DNA of 64,000 nt from Haliclystus octoradiatus (Eukaryota > Cnidaria > Staurozoa > Stauromedusae > Haliclystidae). A program made the translations under genes and the position numbers. The notes beneath the pieces are model-generated. The model saw nothing but the letters and a program-made list of their open reading frames with translations, did no database searches and was not told where the DNA came from. This document shows positions 58,301-64,000 of this stretch, piece after piece. The first letter of the stretch is position 1, and every line of letters begins with the position of its first letter. The stretch covers positions 13,039,826 through 13,103,825 of the forward strand of contig OU744453.1 of the NCBI GenBank assembly GCA_916610825.1, read 5' to 3'.

Positions 58301-61300
58301 AATCAGGTAAGGTTTGTGGTATGAAATATTACCTGTTACACAGTATTATAAAATGTTGATATTATCTTATGTTTGCAAGAAAGAAAGAAGGAAGTGATCA
58401 TGTTATCAAACTAATTATTTATTTTCAAACAGCCTTGTTCCAATTCTACGCTAACATAGTCCTAATTGTTTAACTCTGTTTGGTTGGCTAGTTTATGGTT
58501 TGGCTACTCAATCAACTAATCATTTTGAAATCTCACCTGAGTGCAATTTCAGGAAGAAATTCACTACATTTCCTCAAAATTGCACTTCTCTTAAACTCAA
58601 AGTCAGAAGGAATCTACATGAGTTATATGTGACTAATTTGAACATTTCTGAAATTCACTCGAAAAAGGTATACTGTAGTACTATTTTAATTTATCATACT
58701 CTTATTTTAATAATGCTTTTTTTGTTTTGAAGCCATTGATAGTTCAGTTGTTGCAGTATCATTTGAGATGGTTGATGAAACATGGTTTGACGATGGCTTT
58801 GGTAGGTAATTCTAATTTTGATATTGACTATTGTCACTAGATTACTGACATCCATTTGTTCACAACCCCCCCCCCCCCCCGTATACCTTATGTTGGTTGT
58901 ATATAGGTCAAGTGCTAATTGTGTGATCAGTTCATCAAAACGTGCCATGTAATTTTCACATGCATGGGAGTTCACTCCAGTCAAAAATCAGGTAATAAAA
59001 TCTGAAAGATACAACGGCAAACCAATATTTCGTATTTTCAACTATTTAACCTATGGAAACATTTAAACAGGAATCGATAGAACGCATCGATAGAACTCCT
59101 GGAAAATGCTGAATTCCTTGTTTACTGCAAGCTATGAAACAGAGGAGATTTGTCTAAACATTTTTTTTAGAATATAGATTTTAGCTGACTAATAGTATAC
59201 TCAAATAGAATGTAGTATTTGGCACGTTTACTTTGACGAGCTACTGTATTTACAGACAGTTCATGAACCTGTGAAAAACTTCATGAACTGTCAACAAAAC
59301 TTGTTTTTTTCGAAACACAAAAAATGTTCATGAAAAGTTCATGAATATGTTCATGAACTGTGTATTCAAGAACCTTAATTGAGTAACTTTTTCACAGATA
59401 GTTCATGATCAGCTCATGAACTCTTTTTTGCAGGAGTTGCTAACATGACCACTCGAAACATGTGGCTACTGTATAGGGGTGGCTGTTGATGGAAGGTTTT
59501 TGCCACTGTACTGTTTTCATATGTGTTTACTCAAAACCTTTTCACTTCAGGCACAGTGGTTTTATGCATTATTGGCTTGTCTTGAAAAGCCTCTTGTTGC
59601 TGATATTTCATCACTGTTACGGATCATCGCTAAACGACTTGCTGATCTAAGGGCATCACTGGTAGGTACAGTCCTATAGCATCAGAAACGAGTACATAAT
59701 TACATAAAATCATATATGTGGGGATTTCACTAAACAGGAAAGAAATTCCCCTGCAAAAAACAGTTCATGGACCGCTCATGAATATCGGGCCATTTAACGT
59801 TCATGAACTTCTCACTTCCCTAACTGTTTTCCGCAGGGATTGTACTGAATAAGTATTGCGCCATCAGTCTAAAAATTATGCTGGATTGATTTTTGTAATA
59901 CATGAGGACAACTCTTACGAATTCACTGATCGAATCAACGTGCGTTTGGTAGTTCTTGCTAGATCTATTTCTACCACACGCTCTTAGCAAAGTGGCTTTG
60001 GTTTTGCTTGGCTAGAGAAAACCCTGGTATACGGGATGATTTTGATATAGTGTAATTGGATAGCCTAACCTATACACAAATGTTCAAGGTTGTGGCGAGG
60101 AATTCGAGGAAATAATTCAATATAGATTTATACACTGCACATCAAACTGAATCTACTTTTCAATTCATAACTATTTTCATTTTTACTTTGGAAATTTCAA
60201 TGTAACCAAATAATTTCTTGAATCCAATTAATTGGGAATTTAGTTAATTTTTATATGACGTCAGAAGTACCAACATGTGGATACTTACATTAATTTTGAA
60301 TTAATTAAGTATGGAATTAGTTAATTAAGGATGAACTGCATAAATCCTATTTTGATGGGTTATTTGACCATCCTAGACAACATTATATAAGCAAAAGATT
60401 TCATGACAGCATAAATACATATCGTGTTATATAATTAGAACACTTTTATTTTTATTTTTAGGATTCCCCAGATGATGATTGTCTGCCATTAGTCAACACA
60501 CTAATCTCAATCATTGTTAGGTATGTACAAAATACTAATAATAATTTCCAGTCTGTAGTTACAATGAAAAGAAAACATAAAGATATGATTTGTGCACTAT
60601 TATGCAGACATTATATACTAGGTAGAAAATGTATGTTTGCATCGTAGTCTATTATAGTTCTAGTGAATGGAAAATTTGAGAAATTTAACATATACTAATT
60701 ATACTATAAATAAATAAAATTAGTCAAAAAAGAGAAATCCGGTTCTAACTACTCTGCGTTTCACGTCATATGGCGATCATCAGGAAAGTATGTTCGTCGT
60801 ATGGCGTGAAACTCATAATAGCGAGAACTGTATGTCTCTCTTTGACTCATTTTAATTATTTATTCAGAGTAGTTATTTATTCATATTTATCAGAGCACAA
60901 TACCTAAGCAAACGTGGACAACTTCATGCCATTGTATATCTAGTTATGCTTTACATACATTATTCACAACTCCATGTTTTCAAATTGAATTTAACCCACT
61001 ATCACATCGCAGTAGAAGCTGTGCACTTTCTGTTCGGTTAGAAACATGTGAATGGAAACTCATTTAATCCCATTTTGTCGATATTGCGTAACACATTCAA
61101 GTAAAATACCACTTTATCGATAAGCCTACTGTATGTAACCCATTTAAGTTCAAGTCAGAATTGCTTTTGATTTCTATTGCATTTATCCGAGAATTGTTTA
61201 ACACAGATTTAACTGGACAATAGTTTTGAGGATTTCAAACGCAGGTTGCAGATAAATGGAATTTGCCCCAGAAATATCTAATTACAGAAGAATAAATCCT

Positions 61301-61686
61301 GCCAAATGCTAATACAGGACAAGTCAAATATCAATTTGAGTACTTTAGTTTTATGCAGGAGTAGGATTATACAGAGCAACAAAAGTAGGAGTCTTGGAAG
61401 CCTAGATTCCTGAAGGTTAGAGTCAATGCAGAAGAAAATTGATGTTTTTTTAATCATTTATTGGTCAAACATCAAATAAAAAATTCAGAAGAAAATGTGG
61501 AAATGCCTCTAGGATTCCAGAAGGCGGCACATTTTGTCGGACACAGGGATTATAGTTTTATGAAGTTTAATAGTTTTGTAGATTTAATGTGCACAATTTT
61601 CAACAGGCTAAACACAGGATCAATTAATATTATTCTACTCTGACTTGATTTTCAGAAACTTTGGACAAACAGACCTAGTTGATTAA
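31257..61686 (+). CDS. GEMIN2: Gem-associated protein 2 (SMN complex), 10 exons recovered
   Basis: Ten plus-strand exons join in frame to 642 nt (213 residues; human is 269-280). Gemin2 binds SMN and holds the Sm pentamer during snRNP assembly in the cytoplasm; this is known for the family and inferred here. Diagnostic blocks are FQYLRQVRKEA...PEVVA (exons 1-2), GDERGWHIFCYGE (exons 4-5), PTLDIMLQLNQ (exon 6), WFYALLACLEKPL (exon 8), NTLISIIVRNFGQTDLVD-stop (exons 9-10). The C-terminal Sm-binding domain is complete. The segment between exons 2 and 3, which in vertebrates carries the W-rich LQWQQQQVAQF stretch, was not found. Either an exon was missed at 53696-55673 or the protein is short. 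Intron 1 is 22.2 kb. Confidence 0.92.
31382..31628. other. Start of GEMIN2 intron 1
   Basis: Immediately follows the exon 1 donor. No feature beyond unique-looking AT-rich sequence. Confidence 0.5.
31629..32194 (-). repeat. 3' LTR of a gypsy-type element (probably element B)
   Basis: On the minus strand the LTR begins TGTTGTATCTCGTGAG right after a polypurine tract and ends GTCCCACTCGCTACA (566 bp, TG...CA borders). The matching 5' LTR was not found in the window, so the assignment to gypsy B (37250-38050) rests on order and strand only. Confidence 0.6.
32195..32206 (-). other. Polypurine tract
   Basis: Minus strand AAAAAGGGGAGA directly abuts the LTR start TGTTGTATC, the standard plus-strand priming layout of LTR retrotransposons. 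Confidence 0.7.
32395..32786 (-). pseudogene. CR1/L2-like LINE, 3' end (C-terminus of ORF2 and tail)
   Basis: Translation gives TYKSLNNLAP, then IPRYRLDRYGPRAFRYCGP and YLWNSYA...FKQVMKTAIFK, the conserved C-terminal region of CR1/L2-type ORF2. The 3'UTR ends in AAATAAATAAA. It is probably the displaced 3' part of the LINE whose body lies at 35412-37250, separated by gypsy C. Confidence 0.75.
32787..33751 (-). repeat. 3' LTR of gypsy C, split by a MITE
   Basis: Begins on the minus strand at TGTAGTGTCTCGCATAC after the purine-rich AAAGAAAGAAGCGAG and ends GGGACTCAACA at 32787. The terminal bases resemble those of the gypsy A LTR end (GGGGCACTACA). Carries the TTAA-flanked element 32833-33606. 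Confidence 0.6.
32833..33606. mobile_element. 774-bp TTAA-flanked inverted-repeat element
   Basis: 32-bp terminal inverted repeats starting AGGGAGAATACTGACCGGGG, with one mismatch between the ends. TTAA target duplications lie at 32829-32832 and 33607-33610. No transposase frame. TTAA duplication suits piggyBac or Kolobok; the AGGG end rather than CCC favours Kolobok-like. Near-identical ends suggest a fairly young insertion. Confidence 0.88.
34010..35410 (-). pseudogene. Ty3/gypsy retrotransposon C: RNase H end, integrase and C-tail
   Basis: Minus-strand order: LRLAPYGVTLLYR and NCLPDTLSRAPLS (RNase H to integrase connection, 35280-35400), zinc-binding HDSHLGEKG...NCEYC (about 34865-34975), core AADIF...SIVDYGTRYPEVFPL and TDNGPQFTSDDF, then NGMVERFHRTFKRR. 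The DD-E triad is therefore present, but a stop separates RYA and NGMVER. The tail TRSGRTVRPPKRFDP ends near 34010. The 5' half (gag to RT) is missing; the fragment starts abruptly at about 35410 against LINE sequence. Confidence 0.88.
35412..37250 (-). pseudogene. CR1/L2-like LINE: endonuclease and reverse transcriptase
   Basis: The endonuclease part (36736-37250) has YRPPPSLKNQ, CDLIIAGDFNIHVD and LSDPQLSDHLAVN. The RT part has DPIPVVLLK, YRPISNLKFIGKLIEK, FDTVNHDIL, SGVPQGSVLGPLLFLTYI, the catalytic YADD in YHLYADDIQLYAS, and LNTSKTELLAIK. The YADD-containing frame runs open for about 270 codons, so decay is modest. Truncated in the endonuclease at its 5' side against gypsy B, and in the RT thumb (YKICKTCYFQ) against gypsy C. 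Confidence 0.92.
37250..38050 (-). pseudogene. Ty3/gypsy retrotransposon B: integrase fragment
   Basis: A 203-codon open frame with zinc-binding HLQASHQGIERTKRRAR...CDACQKYQPS and SVSADLFSLNGKTYLAYAD (first catalytic Asp). After a stop comes CRFRSDGGPQFSASNFQDL (second Asp). It ends at about 37250 before the catalytic Glu, where LINE sequence begins. Different family member from gypsy C. Confidence 0.88.
38200..38735 (-). pseudogene. THAP DNA-binding domain of a DDE transposon (copy 2 N-terminus)
   Basis: Minus-strand reading gives MVRCLMAGCGRKC, then ERRTKWLSAITRSDL, NDRVPNKH and GKPAWHKHNVDWVPTLLVGH. This is the C2CH order with the conserved Trp and the DWVPTL tail of transposon-type THAP domains. 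A Lys/Arg-rich coiled-coil-like stretch (RALRRLDRRNKTLERL) follows. In-frame stops make it non-functional. Confidence 0.75.
38880..40200 (-). pseudogene. DDE_Tnp_4-type (IS5/ISL2EU-like) transposase remnant (copy 1)
   Basis: The frame RDCDDMRFYGSLPSTAAFKCL at 39450-39725 and degenerate continuation LALEQEFL-VLMKLRL-LLIDDLAFRLKIS match the start of THAP/DDE_Tnp_4 transposases. Further on VICIIDYFQRFTETPS (first catalytic Asp region) and WSEYKHTFRGVVAITPYGTI are recognisable. A basic low-complexity linker (RQSKRPRTPKTNKGNRKQ) lies upstream at 39850-39960. Interrupted by stops. It lies upstream of a THAP domain rather than downstream. Confidence 0.75.
40898..42749 (-). pseudogene. Remnants of a cysteine-rich transposon-associated protein
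   Basis: Pieces in order on the minus strand: SDVPELHSNHKVGYG and TSSPDTDVLVLMTEM (41665-41931), DIVWRENNPVPDALL (41053-41235) and GCITNGCSCRKSS...RLKCSEFCKCSNC (about 40990-41100). They match the C-terminal half of a large uncharacterised protein family of invertebrate and fish genomes with PELHSNHEEADTR, DTDV and terminal C-rich motifs. Sections 42087-42389 and 42462-42749 are open but not confidently placed. Frames are broken; function unknown. Confidence 0.6.
42906..43914 (-). pseudogene. Array unit 1, main exon remnant
   Basis: The acceptor ttaacag precedes 43914 (IVKEGAHVTLSYTKFGYC). Then DVGELDYGREQLPEIL-type, YVTTDKSTPNRITNQ, HLTNAPSTTRVTTSSY and KDFVIDLLGFDEPSD blocks follow. Similar ITNQAV and DFVSDLL motifs occur in an uncharacterised repetitive protein family of cnidarians and invertebrate deuterostomes (from memory, not searched). 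Several stops; pseudogene. Confidence 0.55.
44239..44696 (-). pseudogene. Array unit 1, upstream exon remnant
   Basis: ATG at 44696 starts MTHPDADTEKQPLLQQSVLQ, with a second open block HGQEVTDILLKWNDVK ... KPAVVDKSGIGG ending at donor gtaagtgag (44233-44238). The frame between is broken by stops. Introns are retained, so the copies are genomic rather than processed. Confidence 0.5.
45700..46700 (-). pseudogene. Array unit 2, main exon remnant
   Basis: Longest open pieces: 132 codons at 46219-46617 (DVGELDYGREQLPEIL, HYYVTTEKSTPNRITNQ, KESGIEDDVSESKAE) and 106 codons at 45841-46161 (VLWDASHFKDLAVYDVF, HLTNAPSTTRVTTSSY). Same content as unit 1. Confidence 0.55.
47030..47485 (-). pseudogene. 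Array unit 2, upstream exon remnant
   Basis: MTHPDADTEKQPLLQQSVLQ starts at 47485 and is open for 70 codons, then ends in PPF-stop as in the other units. The downstream donor gtaagtgag is conserved. Confidence 0.5.
48489..49500 (-). pseudogene. Array unit 3, main exon remnant
   Basis: The 86-codon piece 48489-48749 is identical in translation to unit 1. The STPNRITNQ block is present near 49190. A small local rearrangement of CTGCTGCTAAG occurs near 49370-49385. Confidence 0.55.
49820..50275 (-). pseudogene. Array unit 3, upstream exon remnant
   Basis: Collinear with 44239-44696 and sharing its variants in the 3' part (TATATCAGTG near 50024), while the flank at about 49480-49860 carries unit 2 variants. 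Confidence 0.5.
51260..52290 (-). pseudogene. Array unit 4 (partial), best-preserved main exon
   Basis: A 140-codon open frame at 51801-52223: VKTKATAMHCETMIA, ISATGADVGELGKGRKQLP, DAEVWLDREVENHI, YVTTEKSTPNRITNQA, GIEDNVSGSKAEK. A second piece at 51423-51653 overlaps the HFKDLAVYDVF-HLTNAPSTTR region. Sequence upstream of its acceptor differs from units 1-3, so this may be the ancestral end of the array. Confidence 0.6.
52291..53104. other. GEMIN2 intron 1, unassigned
   Basis: AT-rich DNA with no recognisable exon or transposon boundary. Short ORFs only. Confidence 0.4.
53105..53524. mobile_element. CCCCTG/GTTCATGAAC element, copy 4 (expanded)
   Basis: 420 bp, starting CCCCTACAAAAAACAGTT and ending GAACTGTTTTTCACAGGGG. 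The interior has about three repeats of a roughly 120-bp module (GGCCCCAAATGTTCATGAAC ... TGTCTGTGAGGGTTC ... AAAATTGG.GCCATTTG). It lies about 90 bp upstream of GEMIN2 exon 2. Confidence 0.85.
53617..53695 (+). CDS. GEMIN2: GEMIN2 exon 2 (residues 42-68)
   Basis: tttcag|AAAAGAG...CGTAAG|gtaaat, 79 nt. It encodes KEASLVPEVVACNLPQSKL, matching IEAAQCPDVVVAQIDPKKL. Phase fits exon 1 exactly. Confidence 0.9.
53930..54780. other. Unassigned, more coding-like block in GEMIN2 intron 2
   Basis: Locally higher GC (CGAACATCTTCG, AACGACGACATC) and several overlapping open stretches on both strands (69 codons minus at 54152-54361, 91 codons plus at 54522-54797). No motif recognised. It may be part of an old DNA transposon. 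No Gemin2-like exon was found in it. Confidence 0.3.
54970..55153. mobile_element. TGTCCGACAAAAG-family MITE, copy 4
   Basis: Starts AGGTTCAGCCTCTGAAATCC, has GATGTTTGACCAATAAAC and ends CTACTTTTGTCGGACA. A SINE-tail fragment (GATGTCTGTTGAAACTAATG) directly precedes it. Confidence 0.7.
55674..55730 (+). CDS. GEMIN2: GEMIN2 exon 3 (residues 69-87)
   Basis: ctgtag|AAAATAC...GATTTG|gtaagt, 57 nt, phase 0 to 0. It encodes KILREKSLQTIENEI, a helix comparable with the VRQNVNKHRSHW region; conservation is modest. Confidence 0.75.
57138..57180 (+). CDS. GEMIN2: GEMIN2 exon 4 (residues 88-102)
   Basis: tctcag|CCTCAA...GCTATG|gtaagc, 43 nt. It encodes KGDERGWHIFCYG, matching the conserved EDEEGWKKFCLG. 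Confidence 0.92.
57339..57358 (+). CDS. GEMIN2: GEMIN2 exon 5, 20-nt microexon (residues 102-108)
   Basis: Acceptor gatgaag| and donor AAAGAA|gtaaga give ENHENKE and restore the frame to exon 6. The more canonical upstream acceptor (tttcag at 57327) would give 31 nt and lead to an out-of-frame stop. The downstream site is preferred because only it keeps the total frame open. Confidence 0.6.
57374..57647. mobile_element. CCCCTG/GTTCATGAAC element, copy 5
   Basis: Starts CCCCTGCGAAAAAAGTTCAT and ends TGGATATTTTCGCAGGGG, 15 bp after the GEMIN2 exon 5 donor. Interior is almost purely TTCATGAAC arranged as overlapping palindromes. Confidence 0.85.
58259..58306 (+). CDS. GEMIN2: GEMIN2 exon 6 (residues 109-124)
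   Basis: aatag|GATAGT...AATCAG|gtaagg, 48 nt. It encodes HVPTLDIMLQLNQ, matching FPPLLSIVSRMNQ. Confidence 0.92.
58733..58801 (+). CDS. GEMIN2: GEMIN2 exon 7 (residues 125-147)
   Basis: tgaag|CCATTG...GCTTTG|gtaggt, 69 nt. It encodes VQLLQYHLRWLMKHGLT, matching TSVLEYLSNWFGERDFT. Confidence 0.88.
58866..58880. repeat. 15-base C run
   Basis: Homopolymer of 15 C, 65 bases after GEMIN2 exon 7. Likely length-variable and prone to sequencing error. Confidence 0.9.
59255..59436. mobile_element. CCCCTG/GTTCATGAAC element, copy 6 (ends degraded)
   Basis: TTCATGAACCTGTGAAAAAC at the left and CATGAACTCTTTTTTGCAGG at the right; spaced TTCATGAAC words inside. Lies about 115 bp upstream of GEMIN2 exon 8. 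Confidence 0.7.
59551..59661 (+). CDS. GEMIN2: GEMIN2 exon 8 (residues 148-184)
   Basis: ttcag|GCACAG...TCACTG|gtaggt, 111 nt. It encodes WFYALLACLEKPLVAD and LLRIIAKRLADLR, almost identical to the vertebrate WLYALLACLEKPL block. Confidence 0.97.
59748..59838. mobile_element. CCCCTG/GTTCATGAAC element, copy 7 (shortest complete)
   Basis: 91 bp: CCCCTGCAAAAAACAGTTCA ... GTTCATGAAC ... AACTGTTTTCCGCAGGG. Flanked by ATT on the left and ATTG on the right, hinting at a 3-bp duplication, which is not confirmed at other copies. Confidence 0.8.
60462..60520 (+). CDS. GEMIN2: GEMIN2 exon 9 (residues 185-204)
   Basis: tttag|GATTCC...GTTAG|gtatgt, 59 nt. It encodes DDDCLPLVNTLISIIVR, matching DERVPALNLLICLVSR. 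Confidence 0.93.
60714..60857. mobile_element. 144-bp foldback element in GEMIN2 intron 9
   Basis: The left TAGTCAAAAAAGAGA...GTTTCACGTCATATGGCGA and the right TCGTATGGCGTGAAAC...TCTCTTTGACTCA are inverted copies of about 65 bp. A related piece (TTTCACACCAAAAGGTGATC) occurs near 56288. Confidence 0.75.
61376..61543. mobile_element. TGTCCGACAAAAG-family MITE, copy 5
   Basis: Starts ACAAAAGTAGGAGTC and ends CACATTTTGTCGGACA; the interior TTGGTCAAACATCAAATAAA matches the family. Lies 112 bp before the last GEMIN2 exon. Confidence 0.7.
61656..61686 (+). CDS. GEMIN2: GEMIN2 exon 10 and stop (residues 204-213)
   Basis: ttcag|AAACTTT... to TAA. It encodes NFGQTDLVD-stop, matching the vertebrate ending RYFDQRDLADEPS. 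Phase continues exon 9. Confidence 0.93.
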
Positions 61687-61859
61687 AATACAAAGTATAC
61701 TTGAATGGAGAAACTAAATTGTTAATCCTGTGTTTAATTATTTCTCAAACAACTATGAAGGAAATTGTGAACTGTTATTTAAATCCACTATCTTCAAAAT
61801 ACATTTTTTAAAAACAGATATTTAATATCTTATAGTACATTATTTGAACAAAAATATAC

Positions 61860-61865
61860 AATAAA
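61860..61865 (+). terminator. Candidate GEMIN2 polyadenylation signal
   Basis: AATAAA 174 nt after the stop codon, before the convergent gene's stop at 61990. Confidence 0.45.
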
Positions 61866-61989
61866 TAAATCTATATTACTTGGATAGAACTATACATTTA
61901 CCGAGATCATATCTCTAGATAAACACTATTTATAATAAAACTTTGTACAAGAACTATATAAATAGATATGTTATATTTTAATGACCTTT

Positions 61990-62071
61990 TCATTCGTTGT
62001 AGCTAGGATGTTGATCTTCATCATCAAAATATACATAGCTAATCTTTGTTGTCATTTTTTGAATAATTTCC
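61990..62071 (-). CDS. FBXL13-like last exon
   Basis: catag|GGAAAT... to TGA, 82 nt. It encodes EIIQKMTTKISYVYF followed by an acidic tail and stop. Confidence 0.7.
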
Positions 62072-63570
62072 CTATGTGTAAAATGATACAGAAATAAATC
62101 ATAAAACTAAATCAGTGTTAATGGTCAGAGAACAATATAGCGGTCAGCTATCAGCAAATGGCTGATCAATTGCGTTTTTCTACAGGCAGTTTTATTTTTT
62201 CTCTGCATATACTTGATAATATTTGTTGGCAATAATAATATTTCTATTCACAATATGTATCATATAAAATAATAACCTTGTACTGCTTCTCTAAATAATA
62301 ATGTTATAAAGAGAAATTCTATTGAAAGTTTTTTGCATCCTGTTAGGATTCTCCACATAAAATATCAGAAATAAAAATGTCAGATCAAGTTTGAAAAATT
62401 ATATTGTACTCTGTTAATGGTTAATGAAATATCATTTTGTACCTCGTGAATCCAGAACAATGCATTATGCTGAGTTCCTTTAATTGATTACATCCTTTTC
62501 GCAAATAGCGAAGACTTTTGTCACTGGAATAAGAAATGAAAATAGGCATTTTTACAATTAGTGAATTTAAAAGGCGCAGTCGAGGTGTTCAACTGATCAA
62601 AGGATAGAATCACAAAAAGACTGTAAGTTTACGATCAAACCGACACAAAGTAGACCCAAGGATATTCAACATCTCTTTATATAATTGAATTTATGAATCA
62701 ATGTATCAACTTTCAAAAATTTGCACTAATGTAGATAAAATGATTACACGGAAAAGCATTAAAAAAGACATCATATTGGTGGGTTTTGGCGTTTAGTGCT
62801 TTGAGGGTTGGAGAGATATTTAAGATTTGTGTTAGAACCAGCTAGCGATAATTTGAGGTAAATTTGAAATGCAGGATTATACCTGAACAAATTACAGGAA
62901 CAGGTCACATATGATGTAAATTACTATTCAAAGAAATGTGGCTCAAATTGTAAGAAACAAAAACAACAAATATTTGTTCCAAAATAATCAACAACCGGGC
63001 ATATAAATTATGGGTACATTGTCTCCTCAGACACATGCAGCAAACCTTGGCTCTAAACATTCATGATCAGTTACCTGAAAGTACCGTCAAGAAATTTAAC
63101 ATAAATTCATTATTATATGTATTTCTGAATTATGGGCACAATGAATACAAATTTCATTGAAAATATTCCTCTTTGGTAATAAACACCACAAATTAATATT
63201 TAATACAGAACTGCGAAATGCCAAATAAAAACGGTCAAACCCCTGCGAAAAACAGTTCAGGAGTTCACGAGGGCGCTTAATGGCCCAAATTTTCCTGAAC
63301 TATTCATGAACATCTCATTAACCCTCACGGACAGTTTATGAACGGTTCATGAAAATTTTGAGCCATTTAACATTCATGAAATGTTGATGAACTCCTGAAC
63401 TATTTTTTGCAGGGGAAATTGTAAGATTGTAGTAGAACTGTATTATCATTCATCATTAGATTTGTATGCATAAATACAAATACTTACGTTAACATGGGAC
63501 ATGCTGACATATCAATGGATTCAAGATAAACACAAACACTTGACAGATATTGGATACTTGAATCTGTTAA
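61990..63570 (-). CDS. F-box/LRR protein, FBXL13/DRC6-like, last three exons
   Basis: Three exons join in phase and end at a TGA. They give two leucine-rich repeats of the CC (cysteine-containing) type: LTDSSIQYLSSVCVYLESID then LTDKSLRYLRKGCNQLKELS, and a short tail QKMTTKISYVYFDDEDQHPS. The order SxCxxL.S.DMSACPMLTD / GC.QLKEL.I.HCSG resembles the last LRRs of FBXL13, a dynein regulatory complex subunit of motile cilia. The F-box and earlier repeats lie beyond the right edge. Other FBXL proteins share this repeat type, so the orthology is tentative. Convergent with GEMIN2: 303 bp separate the stops. Confidence 0.65.
62443..62523 (-). CDS. FBXL13-like exon (penultimate)
   Basis: tccag|TGACAA...ACGAG|gtacaa, 81 nt. 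Phase continues the previous exon to give LTDKSLRYLRKGCNQLKELS then IMHCSGFTR. Confidence 0.75.
62524..63239. other. Intron of the FBXL13-like gene
   Basis: AT-rich intron sequence. No further exon or transposon is recognised in this stretch. Confidence 0.4.
63240..63415. mobile_element. CCCCTG/GTTCATGAAC element, copy 8
   Basis: Starts CCCCTGCGAAAAACAGTTCA and ends CCTGAACTATTTTTTGCAGGGG in part; the cleanest terminal pair of the family here. Interior has GGCCCAAATTTTC and the inverted AAAATTTTGAGCC. Confidence 0.85.
63488..63570 (-). CDS. FBXL13-like exon (third from last)
   Basis: tccag|TTAACA...GTTAAC|gtaagt, 83 nt, phase 0 in, phase 2 out. One LRR with consensus I.YL...C..L..IDMS.CPMLT. 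Confidence 0.75.
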
Positions 63571-63760
63571 CTGGAAAAATGAAAGGTGTTATAACATAAA
63601 AATTTACAGAAATTGAAAAAGAGGGCAATTAATGTAATGATAATAATTAAATGTGGAAATGATGGTATAAAAAATGTTTCAAACAATAACGTAATAAATT
63701 ATCCTGAACAAAATGGAATAAAGTAATTAGGGATTGAAGGCACACATTCCTTCTGTTCAC

Positions 63761-63987
63761 CTGTGAAACTGTTCATGAAGGCTAAATGGTGCAATTTTCA
63801 TGAACTGTACACAAAAAGTTGATGAAAAAGTTCATGAAAATTAGGTCAACTAATGTTCATGAACTGTTTATAAGCTGTTGAAGAACAGTTCATGAAAGTT
63901 TGTACAGTTCAGAAGGTTCATGAACAGTTAATGAAAATGTGTACAGTTCAGGGGGTTCATAGACGCAAAAAAGATGTTTCGCATGGG
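63761..63987. mobile_element. CCCCTG/GTTCATGAAC element, copy 9 (degraded ends)
   Basis: Begins CTGTGAAACTGTTCATGAAG and ends AAAAAGATGTTTCGCATGGG. Many TTCATGAAC words between. Confidence 0.65.
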
Positions 63988-64000
63988 TCATTTTTCAAGC

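Overview
The window is AT-rich animal nuclear DNA with large introns, GT-AG splicing and abundant transposons. It holds no bacterial-type operons, rRNA or CRISPR. I identified three host genes by joining exons with matching phases. The host is an invertebrate metazoan. The frequent word TAGGCCT and the mix of CR1/L2-like LINEs, Ty3/gypsy elements and THAP-transposase fragments would suit a marine invertebrate deuterostome, but that is only a weak hint.

Layout. (1) 1-5150: gene-poor DNA with a tRNA-derived remnant, a duplicated simple-repeat block and a 474-bp inverted-repeat element. (2) 5182-30843, minus strand: a complete 21-exon MTMR14 (myotubularin-related phosphoinositide 3-phosphatase), 607 codons, with an intact HC-X5-R active site. 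Its introns hold a LINE, foldback elements, pogo-like MITEs, SINEs and a gypsy relic. (3) 30844-31256: a 413-bp head-to-head interval, the likely shared promoter. (4) 31257-61686, plus strand: GEMIN2 (SMN-complex subunit), ten exons, 213 codons recovered. Intron 1 is about 22 kb and is a transposon graveyard. It contains a nest (gypsy fragment, LINE, second gypsy element, TTAA-flanked MITE), a THAP/DDE transposase relic in permuted order, a cysteine-rich transposon-associated ORF, and a tandem array of about 2.79-kb units (3 full plus 1 partial). (5) 61990-63570, minus strand: the last three exons of an LRR F-box protein resembling FBXL13/DRC6, convergent with GEMIN2.

Two short element families recur throughout. 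One has CCCCTGCGAAAAA-type ends and is packed with the palindrome GTTCATGAAC (at least nine copies). The other ends in TGTCCGACAAAAG. The host genes have unrelated roles (phosphoinositide turnover, snRNP assembly, probable ciliary dynein regulatory complex). MTMR14 and GEMIN2 may share a promoter; no functional pathway links the three genes. All homology calls come from reading the translations; no database search was run.
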